Of a stretch of DNA of 64,000 nucleotides, positions 1 to 7,192 are shown piece by piece. The notes below the pieces were generated by a model. That model was not told where the DNA came from. It was given only the letters and a program-made list of their open reading frames with translations, and searched no databases. The stretch comes from Bog-473 sp963800725 (GTDB taxonomy: Bacteria; Actinomycetota; Acidimicrobiia; Acidimicrobiales; RAAP-2): NCBI GenBank assembly GCA_963800725.1, contig CAWDCE010000027.1:91539-155538 (forward strand), given 5' to 3'. The position numbers and the translations under genes were made by a program. How positions within the stretch are numbered: position 1 is the first letter of the stretch; each line of letters opens with the position of its first letter.

Positions 1-1140
1 CGCACCGCCGCAACACATCGACACCAACCCGTAGGTGGCGTCGCGGCGCTCGAGCTCGTGCAAGATGGTCGTGATCAAACGGCTCCCGGTGGCTCCAACA
101 GGGTGCCCGAGTGCGATCGCTCCGCCGTTGACGTTCACCTTGTCCATGTCGGCGTTGTGCTCTTTGGCCCAACTCATGACCACCGACGCGAACGCTTCAT
201 TCACCTCGAACAGGTCGATGTCCGACATCGTCATGCCGGCCTTGTCCAACACCTTGGTGGTGGCAGCGATTGGACCGTCGAGGTGGTAGTAGGGATCCGA
301 ACCCACCAGGACCTGAGCGACGAGACGAGCCCGGGGCTTGAGGCCTTCGGCCTTGGCCCGCTCTTCGGACATCCACAGCACCGCGGCCGCGCCGTCGGAG
401 ATCTGCGACGAGTTGCCCGTGTGGTGCATGCCGTCGGGCAGCACCGGCTTGAGTTTGGCCAGGCCCTCGGCCGTGGTCTCGCGGGGGCCCTGGTCCTTGC
501 TGATGACCCGGCGCTCGTCACCGTGCTCGCCGCGGGGGCCCTCCTCTCCGACCACGGGTGCTTCGATCGCCACGATTTCGCGGGCGAAGCGATCCTCGGC
601 CACCGCAGTGGCCGCCTTCTTCTGGGACTCGAGTCCCAGCCAATCGACGTCGGCCCGGCTGATGCCGTACTTGGTGGCGATGCGCTCCGCTGCAGTGAAC
701 TGGTCGGGCATGTCATAGGGCAGGTCTTCGGGGATGGCCCGGCCCACACCAGCGCCGGCATTGGCCCCGAGCGGAATCCGGCTCATGACCTCAACGCCAC
801 AGGCGACCCCGACATCGATGGCTCCGGCCGCGATCAGGTTGTTGACCATGTGGTTGGCCTGCTGGGACGAGCCACACTGGCAGTCGACGGTCGTCGCCGC
901 GACCTCGTAAGGCAAGCCTGCGAGCAGCCAGGCCGTGCGGGTCACGTTGAACCCCTGCTCGCCGGCCTGGGTCACGCACCCACCGACCGCCTGCTCCACG
1001 ATGCTCGGGTCGATGCCCGATCGCTTGACCACTTCGACCTGGGCCGCACCCAGGACGTCCGCCGGACGCAGTCCCGAGAGCCAGCCGTTTCGTTTGCCAA
1101 TCGGTGTACGAACTGCCTCGACAATTACCGGTTGCGCCAT
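1..1140 (-). CDS. Acetyl-CoA acetyltransferase (thiolase), 3' end cut by window edge
   Basis: This thiolase would cleave 3-ketoacyl-CoA, or condense two acyl-CoAs, in lipid or sterol beta-oxidation. The protein opens MAQPVIVEAVRTPIGKRNGW, the usual thiolase start. It has the nucleophilic cysteine in a DCQCGSSQQA context near residue 90, the late glycine-rich stretch NVNGGAIALGHPVGATGSR, and the second catalytic cysteine in CCGGA at the very edge, so only a few C-terminal residues are missing. The ATG at 1138-1140 is the first in-frame start and matches family starts. A TnnAACnnGTTnnA palindrome lies about 63 bases upstream, which suggests control by a KstR-type TetR repressor and thus a role in lipid or steroid catabolism. 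Family identification is firm; the substrate is inferred only. Confidence 0.93.
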   Translation of the reverse strand, partial: MAQPVIVEAVRTPIGKRNGWLSGLRPADVLGAAQVEVVKRSGIDPSIVEQAVGGCVTQAGEQGFNVTRTAWLLAGLPYEVAATTVDCQCGSSQQANHMVNNLIAAGAIDVGVACGVEVMSRIPLGANAGAGVGRAIPEDLPYDMPDQFTAAERIATKYGISRADVDWLGLESQKKAATAVAEDRFAREIVAIEAPVVGEEGPRGEHGDERRVISKDQGPRETTAEGLAKLKPVLPDGMHHTGNSSQISDGAAAVLWMSEERAKAEGLKPRARLVAQVLVGSDPYYHLDGPIAATTKVLDKAGMTMSDIDLFEVNEAFASVVMSWAKEHNADMDKVNVNGGAIALGHPVGATGSRLITTILHELERRDATYGLVSMCCGGA

Positions 1141-1202
1141 GACGCATGTCCCTTCTCGTGCAACCCCACTACCAGGGTTGGCCACCCACAATGGGCGAAA
1201 TA

Positions 1203-1216
1203 TAGAACCTGTTCTA
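1203..1216. promoter_or_regulatory. KstR-like palindromic operator upstream of thiolase
   Basis: The sequence TAGAACCTGTTCTA is a perfect 6+2+6 inverted repeat and fits TnnAACnnGTTnnA, the motif established for the mycobacterial cholesterol-catabolism repressor KstR. It sits in the 5' region of the thiolase gene, where a repressor would block transcription. No TetR gene is visible in the window, so the cognate regulator is inferred. Confidence 0.6.
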
Positions 1217-1322
1217 AGAATAACATTCCAGCCTGGGGCCCGATCTGGCCCGCCTGATCGTACCGAGGTGGCATCTCGAAACACCAAACCAGGCGGATGA
1301 ACCAAGGAGTGCGGATCGTCCG

Positions 1323-1829
1323 ATGACGGTGCTGCGCTGGCGGAACCACCGAAGATCCACTTCGATCCGAGGCCGTCTCTGCCGATGGCCGGGCGGCGAA
1401 AATCTTCGCCGATATGCAAGCGATTTGCGAGCATTTTGCACCACGCTGACTCTCTATCTACGCAACGTTCCAAATGCGGTCGCACAACGCCTCGAAATGC
1501 TCGCACCGCGCGATTCGACTTCGGTGGGAGCAGGAGCGGTGAGGGAACTGGCCGAGGTAGCCAACGGCATGCGCCGCAGTTTCGCTGTGCAGCGTCTCGA
1601 TGCTCAATCCGGATGGACCGCGCCAGACGTCTTCGATGACATTGGGATGACGCGTTATCCAACATTTGCGCCCTTTGAACGAGTGTGGGAGCTGCGCAAC
1701 GTCGTGTCCGCCGACGACGCGACCTATGTGGCGTTGGCCGAACACTTGGGCTGCAGCCTCGTGACCTCCGATGGTCGATTGGCCCGAGCGCCCGGTGTGC
1801 GCTGTCCAATCACCTTGGTGCCGCTCTAA
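1323..1829 (+). pseudogene. Decayed PIN-domain toxin (VapC-like)
   Basis: The last 100 or so residues read like the second half of an actinobacterial VapC: TRYP, then FERVWELRNVVSADDATYVA with the conserved acidic residue of the D-A-x-Y-V-A-L-A helix, then CSLVTSDGRLARAPG with the late TxD acidic residue. The N-terminal third, which should carry the first catalytic aspartate (a V-D-A/T type motif), is not recognisable, and no VapB antitoxin gene is visible upstream. I read it as a truncated or decayed toxin gene. The coding similarity is convincing only from about 1497 onward; the ATG given merely opens the frame. Confidence 0.5.
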
Positions 1830-1881
1830 GCGATCAGCCTGCGCTTTCGGAACCTCGTGCCACGATGGCACGGTCGGTGTT

Positions 1882-1960
1882 CATGACGAATCGCTCCGGG
1901 CGCCCTTCAAGATCTCGCGGGCGATGACCACCCCTTGCATCTGGTAGTCCCCCCGTGGAT
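1882..1960 (-). pseudogene. C-terminal remnant of an acyl-CoA dehydrogenase
   Basis: Read on the minus strand this stretch gives DYQMQGVVIAREILKGAR and then a stop, which is the C-terminal signature of acyl-CoA dehydrogenases. The intact acyl-CoA dehydrogenase about 1 kb away ends QVQKVVIAREILKNA on the same strand, and the two DNA stretches are similar. Nothing upstream extends the match. It is probably what remains of a second, deleted copy. Confidence 0.5.
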
Positions 1961-1991
1961 GCACCCGGTTCTTTTGATCCGAGTGGACCAG

Positions 1992-2495
1992 TCAGTCCTC
2001 GCCGAATTCCGAGCCGCGGGCGGCGGCGATGACCTTGGTCAACGCGCCATGAAGCGCCTCGAGTTCGGAGATCTGCATGCCGAGTTTCTCGACCACCGCC
2101 GGTGGAATGGCCAAGGCCTCGTGGCGTAACGCATGTCCTTCTTCGGTGAGATCGACCAGCACCTGGCGTTCGTCGGCGTCGCTGCGGGTCCTGGTGATCA
2201 GCCCGGCCGATTCGAGGCGTTTCAATAACGGGGACAGGGTGGGCGAGTCGAGCACAAGAAGGGCACCGATCTCACTCACCGAGAGCGGCGCCTTGCCCCA
2301 CAGCGCCAGCATGACGAGGTACTGAGGATGCGTCAGCCCTAACGGCTCGAGGAGGGGCCGATAGATCGCCAGCACGCTGCGCGAGGCGACGACGAGTGCA
2401 AAGCAGACCTGGCGCTCCAACGACAGTGGATCAGGGTCGGGCCCAAACTCCGAGGTTGCCACGTTGACCTGCTTGCGATCACGGGCAGCGCTCAC
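1992..2495 (-). CDS. MarR/OhrR-family transcriptional regulator
   Basis: Winged-helix repressor of the MarR family. The protein has SLERQVCFALVVASRSVLAI near its start; a cysteine at this place in an ERQVCFAL helix is the peroxide-sensing residue of OhrR. LGLTHPQYLVMLALW follows, then a recognition helix around LDSPTLSPLLKRLESAGLI and the wing RSDADERQVLVDLTEEG. I chose the GTG at 2493-2495 because a good ribosome site (GAGGGAG) precedes it; a GTG at 2580-2582 would give a longer form. A perfect inverted repeat at 2587-2616 lies in the divergent promoter region and is the natural operator. No Ohr gene is adjacent, so the organic-peroxide role is inferred from the cysteine alone. Confidence 0.88.
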   Translation of the reverse strand: MSAARDRKQVNVATSEFGPDPDPLSLERQVCFALVVASRSVLAIYRPLLEPLGLTHPQYLVMLALWGKAPLSVSEIGALLVLDSPTLSPLLKRLESAGLITRTRSDADERQVLVDLTEEGHALRHEALAIPPAVVEKLGMQISELEALHGALTKVIAAARGSEFGED

Positions 2496-2586
2496 AGACT
2501 CCCTCTCTCGCTGGACCTCGGCGGGCCGAATTTCGCGCGACCTCTTTGTCAAGCCTGGTTTCGTCACGCACGCAGAGTACACGACG

Positions 2587-2616
2587 CACGATTAGATCGT
2601 GTACGATCTAATCGTG
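2587..2616. promoter_or_regulatory. Perfect 14+2+14 inverted repeat, probable MarR operator
   Basis: Two 14-base arms, CACGATTAGATCGT and its exact reverse complement, are separated by two bases. The repeat lies between the MarR-type gene on the minus strand and a small membrane-protein gene on the plus strand, so it can control both. Length and AT-rich symmetric arms suit a MarR-family dimer; the assignment to this regulator is by position. Confidence 0.7.
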
Positions 2617-2641
2617 CCAAATGTACAACTGAGGAGTTGCG

Positions 2642-2896
2642 ATGGTTGGACTTGATGTCTCCGCGCTGGCTTCGGTGCCCGCCTCATTGCGACAGATTTC
2701 ATTTTCTGCTCGGGTCCTGTCCCAATCGCACGCCATGTCCCCGGCGCGACTGGTCTTCCTCATCTCGCTCGTGGTGTTCTTCACCGTGGTCTTCGTCGTG
2801 TCGTACGTGTGGATGAGGAGACCGGGTTTCGGTCAGCGACGTCGCCCTGACTCGGTGACTCCCTCTAAGCGTTCTTCAGGATCTCGCGGGCGATGA
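2642..2896 (+). CDS. Small single-span membrane protein, unknown
   Basis: I do not recognise this 84-residue protein. It has one strong hydrophobic helix at about residues 37-57 (LVFLISLVVFFTVVFVVSYV) followed by an arginine-rich tail, suggesting a positive-inside C-terminus. The ATG is preceded by GAGGAG at good spacing, which supports translation. It is divergent from the MarR-type gene and shares the promoter region with the inverted repeat, so it may be a regulated target. Its 3' end overlaps the tail of the convergent acyl-CoA dehydrogenase by about 30 bases, so the real stop could be earlier if a base is miscalled. Confidence 0.5.
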   Translation: MVGLDVSALASVPASLRQISFSARVLSQSHAMSPARLVFLISLVVFFTVVFVVSYVWMRRPGFGQRRRPDSVTPSKRSSGSRGR

Positions 2897-4055
2897 CCAC
2901 CTTTTGCACCTGGTTGGTCCCCTCGTAGATCTGGGTGACCTTGGCGTCGCGCAAGAACCGCTCGACCGGGAAGTCTTTGGTGTAGCCGTAGCCGCCGAGG
3001 AGTTGCACGGCATCGACGGTGACCGACATGGCGGTGTCCGAGGCGAAGGCCTTGGCCATGGCACCGAAAAGTGTCAGCTCTTCGGTCGGGTCGTCATCGA
3101 CCATGGCACATGCTCGATAGATCAGGGCGCGCGCTGCTTCGGTACGCATGGCCATTTCCGCCAACATGAACCGCAGACCCTGGAGGTCGGCGATCGGGGC
3201 GCCGAAGGCGTGGCGCTGCTTCATGTAGGTCGCGGCGTAGTCGATGGCCCCTTGAGCGATGCCGACGGCCTGGGCCCCGATGGTCGGTCGGCTGCGGTCC
3301 AAGGTGTGCATGGCAATGGTGAAGCCCTGGCCCTCTTCGCCAATGCGGTGTGAAGCGGGGACCCGGACCTCGTCGAGCACGACTTCGCCGGTCGGACTGC
3401 CCCGCAGTCCCAGCTTGTCCTCGTGCTTGGCGATGGTGATGCCCCAATCGCGTTCAACCACGAAACAGCTGATGCCCCGCCCTCGGGCCGTGGGGTCGGT
3501 CTTCGCGAACACGATGTAGACGTCGGAGATCCCGGCGTTGGTGATCCAATACTTCGACCCGGTCAAGATGTAATCGTCACCGTCACGCACCGCCCGGCTC
3601 TTCATGGCCGCCACGTCGCTGCCGGCGTCGGCCTCCGACAGGCAGTAGCTGGCCTGGATCTCACCGGCCGCAACTCGTGGGAGGTAGCGCTCCTTGAGCT
3701 CCTCGCTCCCCCAGTTCATGACCGGGAGCATGCCGAGCTTGGAGATGAGCATGGTCAGCGACGTCGACGCACAGACCCGGGCCAGCTCTTCGGCCATGAT
3801 GGCTTGGGTCACCATGTCGGCCCCGGCCCCGCCGTAGGCCTCGGGGATTCCGAGGGCGGGCAGTTCCATCTCGACACAGGCCTTGAAGGACTCCCAAGGG
3901 AACTCGGCCGTGCGGTCGATCTCGGCCGCGTGCGGGAGGACGCGATCCTCTGCGAACTGGCGCATGGAATCGCGGAACTGGTGTTGGACGTCGGACAGGG
4001 CGAAAGTCGAGTTGTGCACCCGAGTATTCTCGCAGAGCTGTTCGATGTCGCCCAT
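2865..4055 (-). CDS. Acyl-CoA dehydrogenase
   Basis: FAD-dependent oxidation of acyl-CoA to 2-enoyl-CoA, with electrons passed to ETF. The 396-residue protein has the family order: N-terminal helical domain, the signature CLSEADAGSDVAAMKSRA, KYWITNAG, then the C-terminal helical domain with QLLGGYGYTKDFPVERFLRD. The catalytic glutamate is in QIYEGTNQVQ. The GTG at 4017-4019 would give a start closer to relatives (HNSTFALSDVQHQF); the ATG given is the longest choice. It is the last gene of a same-strand run starting at leuB. In that context a role on branched-chain acyl-CoAs (isovaleryl- or 2-methylbutyryl-CoA) is possible, but the sequence alone does not fix the substrate. Confidence 0.93.
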   Translation of the reverse strand: MGDIEQLCENTRVHNSTFALSDVQHQFRDSMRQFAEDRVLPHAAEIDRTAEFPWESFKACVEMELPALGIPEAYGGAGADMVTQAIMAEELARVCASTSLTMLISKLGMLPVMNWGSEELKERYLPRVAAGEIQASYCLSEADAGSDVAAMKSRAVRDGDDYILTGSKYWITNAGISDVYIVFAKTDPTARGRGISCFVVERDWGITIAKHEDKLGLRGSPTGEVVLDEVRVPASHRIGEEGQGFTIAMHTLDRSRPTIGAQAVGIAQGAIDYAATYMKQRHAFGAPIADLQGLRFMLAEMAMRTEAARALIYRACAMVDDDPTEELTLFGAMAKAFASDTAMSVTVDAVQLLGGYGYTKDFPVERFLRDAKVTQIYEGTNQVQKVVIAREILKNA

Positions 4056-4094
4056 TTGAGCGATCAGGGCGCCGATCGCCGTCGGCCGAGGGCG

Positions 4095-4959
4095 CTAATT
4101 CCTGGCCAGGTGGGCCGAGAGCGGGTCGCTGAGGCAGTCGGGCACGGATTCGGGGATCCAGTGCGACACACCTTCGAGCTCGACGTAGGAGTAGGGCCCG
4201 CTCACATAGACGGCCGTCGCCTCGGCCGCCGTGCGCCCGAGCTCGGTGTCGCCGGTCGACCACACGTAAAGGGTCGGGGTGGTGATGGGCGGCAGCTTGG
4301 CCACCTCGTCGCCGGTCATGGCCCGGTACCAGTTGAGCGCCGCCGTCATCGCACCGTGCTCGCGCATCGCCGCCACATAGACGTCGATGGCCTCGCGGCG
4401 CAGTCCGCTGCCCGCCAAGAGCTTGGCCAGGCCCTGCGCGGTTCCGTCGGGACCCAAGAGCTTGGCTTCGGCGACACCGACGGTGAGGAAGGCCGCTGTG
4501 CCCTCGGGGCGATCGGATCCCTCAGATTCGTCGGCATCGTCCTCGGAGAATTGCGAAAGCCGCAGGGCCAGCGGATGGGGCGTCGACACCGAGGTGAACG
4601 AACGGATCCGGTCCGCGTGGCGGGCCGTGGTCAACCATCCGACCATCGCCCCCCAGTCGTGGCCGACAAGATCGAACGTCGACCAAGACAGCGAGTCCGC
4701 CATGGCGATCACATCGGCGACGAGTTGCTGGGTGCCGTACGCCGCCACCTCGCTCGGTCGGGCCCCGGGTGAATAGCCCCGTTGGTCGGGCGCGACCGCC
4801 CGGTACCCGGCGTCACCGAGCGCCTCGAGCTGCCGCGCTCCAACACCATGAGGTCTGGGGGAACCCGTGCAATAACAACACAGGGCGCCCGTGGGCGGGA
4901 CCGGCAATGCGGGCGGAAAAGGTGAGGCCGTTCGCCGAGACGTCGTGGTGCTCGATCAT
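4095..4959 (-). CDS. Alpha/beta hydrolase (epoxide hydrolase-like), frameshifted
   Basis: Alpha/beta-fold hydrolase. The start reads MIEHHDVSANGLTFSARIAG, then VLLLHGFPQTSW with the oxyanion HGFP motif, and then the frame shifts near 4845. Downstream it continues QLEALGDAGYRAVAPDQRGY and the nucleophile elbow FDLVGHDWGAMVGW, where aspartate is the nucleophile as in epoxide hydrolases and haloalkane dehalogenases. The late histidine is in GVSHWIPES. The single-base shift is most likely a sequencing error because both sides are well conserved. It lies 19 bases after the upstream gene and 39 bases before the acyl-CoA dehydrogenase, in the same transcript. The substrate is unknown. Confidence 0.85.
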
Positions 4960-4978
4960 GGAGCCGCGGGCGAGCCGC

Positions 4979-5509
4979 CTAGGGGGTGGTGTCGGGAATT
5001 GGCGGTGTCAGTGCCGTGCCGCCCGCCGTGATGTGGGCATGAGCTGCGGCCGGGGCGAGGCGCAGGGTCTGCGCATTCACCGAGTCGACCAGGGCGCGCT
5101 GGGCGACATAGTCCTCTGACACCGAGGAGAACGCCTTTTGGCGCAGCTGGCGTACCTCGAGCGGTGCGTCGATGAGGAAGCCCCAAAGTGCAAGGGCAAC
5201 TTGGACGTCGTAGATGCACGGGGCCCGTCCGACCAAGGCAGCGCGGCGGGCGGCGATGAGCGCGCATCCAATGAGGGCGTCGTGGGTCGACTCCCCGTCG
5301 CCGAGCTTGAGTTCGGACTCGTAGCGGTGAGCGAGGCGCAGGGCGAACCCCGCGTCGGGGCCCGGGGTCCCCACACTTCTTCCCTTGGGTGCGCTCGGGG
5401 TGGCCAGTTCGGCCGGGCGATCGGTCGTCCAGGCGGCGGGGACGTGAAGATGGCGGGCCGGGCGGACCTGGTCAGCGTCGGTAATGGGGACAAAGGTCGG
5501 CTGCGTCAT
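4979..5509 (-). CDS. Conserved hypothetical protein
   Basis: I do not recognise this 176-residue protein. The first half is proline-rich and probably loosely structured, with PITDADQVRPARHLHVPAAW at the start. The second half is helical, with an alanine-rich segment ALIGCALIAARRAALVGRAP and a RQLRQKAFSSVSEDYVAQRA stretch. There is no signal peptide or clear membrane span. The ATG at 5507-5509 is the first good start. It sits tightly between two hydrolase genes (gaps of 35 and 19 bases), so it is almost certainly cotranscribed and probably translated. Confidence 0.7.
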   Translation of the reverse strand: MTQPTFVPITDADQVRPARHLHVPAAWTTDRPAELATPSAPKGRSVGTPGPDAGFALRLAHRYESELKLGDGESTHDALIGCALIAARRAALVGRAPCIYDVQVALALWGFLIDAPLEVRQLRQKAFSSVSEDYVAQRALVDSVNAQTLRLAPAAAHAHITAGGTALTPPIPDTTP

Positions 5510-5544
5510 ACGCGGGCAGACTACTCCAGCGCTTCAGCGCCCCC

Positions 5545-7190
5545 TCAGGTCACCACCGGCAGGATCAGCGCCGAAGGATGGGCGCCGTCATGGAAGATCG
5601 CCACATCGGTCCCGCACAGGTGCGTGGCTGTGGCCAGCGGTTCGCCCGTTCCGGGATTGCGGGCGAAGAGCGGGTAGGCCCCACTCGACACCTGGAGGCG
5701 AATCCGGTGACCTTCGGCGAAGGTGGTGGCGGTGGGCCACATCGCCACGGTGAGCGCGACGAGGCCGTCTTTCGATGCCTGCACGTCGCTTGGGCCAAGG
5801 CGCACGATCCCGTCGGCGATGTTGGCGGACTTGCCCTGGGGTGACACGTCGCAGACCCGCACGAAGATGTCGGTGTGTGGCTGGCTGGTGGTCAGGTACA
5901 CCGCGAGCGAGAGCGGACCGATGACGGTCAGTGGGCGCGCCAACGCCGCACTCGTGTAGGTCACGACATCGGCTCGGGTTTCTCGCGGCGCTTGGTCCTT
6001 GCGTCCCGCACTCTTGGCCATCAGGGCCGCCCCGCCGCAGGCCGGTGTCGGGTCGGACGGGTCGTAGTGGTACCGATCGGGCGCTCCGCCGCCTTCGAGG
6101 TCGAGATTTGGCCCGAGGGTCCCGTCGGGTCCGAGATACCACGACTGGTGCTCGGCTGGCGGGGGCCAGGAGGGAAACTCGCGCCAGCGGTCCTCACCCA
6201 TCACAAAGAGCCGCACCGCGGGGGCGGAGTCGCTCGGTCGGGAACGGCGCGACGTGGCGGTCGAAAAACTCCAACGCGTCGCGCAACGCCGTGCCCATGC
6301 CCGCCGGGCTGGCATGGGTCCACGGTCCGACGGTCAGGCGCGCCTCGCGCCCGGCGGCGACCAGGGCCTCGTAGTCGGCCACCTGCGCGGGCAAGAACAC
6401 GTCGTACCACCCGCCCACCATCGTGGCGGGCGGGACACGATCGAGGTGGCGGCCGAAATCGACCGGGTCCCACCACGCGTCGTCGGGTTCGTCGTGGGTG
6501 AGCCAGTCCTGGTAGAAGCCCGCCGCGTGTCCCGGTGACTGCGGTGTCCCCATCGCACAGCGGCAGCACCGCGGCCGCGGCCGCGATGGCCTTGGGCCCC
6601 GAGCGCTGGGCCCGGAGCACCTGGAGGTGGCCGCGCTCTTGATGGGCGAGTTGATGGAGCCAGGCCAGGCCGGTTTCGAGGGCGAAGCTGCCCCCCGGGT
6701 ACACCACGGCGTCGCGGAAGCTCGAAGAGGTCACCGTCAGGGCCATAGCCCGTACGAAATCGGGCGGATCTTGCGCGACCGCCCACTGGGTCAGCCCCAG
6801 ATAGCTCGGACCAAAGGTGAAGAGCTGGCCATCGAACCACGGCTGGTCGGCGATCCACGCCAGCGTGGCCTGGCCGTCGGCCGCCTCGTTGCGCATGGGA
6901 TCCCACTCCCCACCCGAACCGAACGTCCCGCGGCAACTCTGAATGACGGTCTGGTAGCCGCGCTCGGCGAAAAGACGTCCCGCGATGCCGAGCTGGCGAC
7001 GCCCATAGGGCGATCGCAACAGCACCGTCGGGGCCCGTCCGACTCGCACTGTGTTCGGGTACCAATGATCCGCCAGCAGCACCGCCCCGTCGGGCATCGC
7101 GGTGGAGCGGTCACGATCGACGCTGACCACGGTGGTGTCGGGGGCGGAAAGCTTGGCCAACTTCGCGACCAGGCGGCTCGCCAATGTCAT
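5545..7190 (-). CDS. CocE/NonD-family hydrolase (X-Pro dipeptidyl-peptidase-like), two frameshifts
   Basis: Serine hydrolase of the cocaine-esterase/glutaryl-7-ACA acylase type. The N-terminal part has MPDGAVLLADHWYP, VLLRSPYGRR, GYQTVIQSCRGTFGSGG and the nucleophile motif FTFGPSYLGLTQW. The catalytic aspartate is expected in GGWYDVFLP and the histidine in LTVGPWTHAS. The C-terminal jelly-roll domain contains GPLSLAVYLTTSQPHTDIFV and GHRIRLQVSSGAYPLFARNP. The frame breaks near 6535 and again near 6220, each by one base; all three pieces are well conserved, so these are probably sequencing errors. The start ATG at 7188-7190 lies two bases after cimA. The natural ester or amide substrate cannot be told. 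Confidence 0.87.
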
Positions 7191-7192
7191 GT

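Noticed and set aside
58..1257. Long plus-strand open frame opposite the thiolase
   Set aside because: High-GC antisense frame; its translation has no motif, while the minus strand encodes a textbook thiolase.
3423..4772. 449-residue plus-strand frame opposite the acyl-CoA dehydrogenase and hydrolase
   Set aside because: Arginine- and glycine-rich low-complexity translation caused by GC bias; the minus-strand proteins are clearly real.
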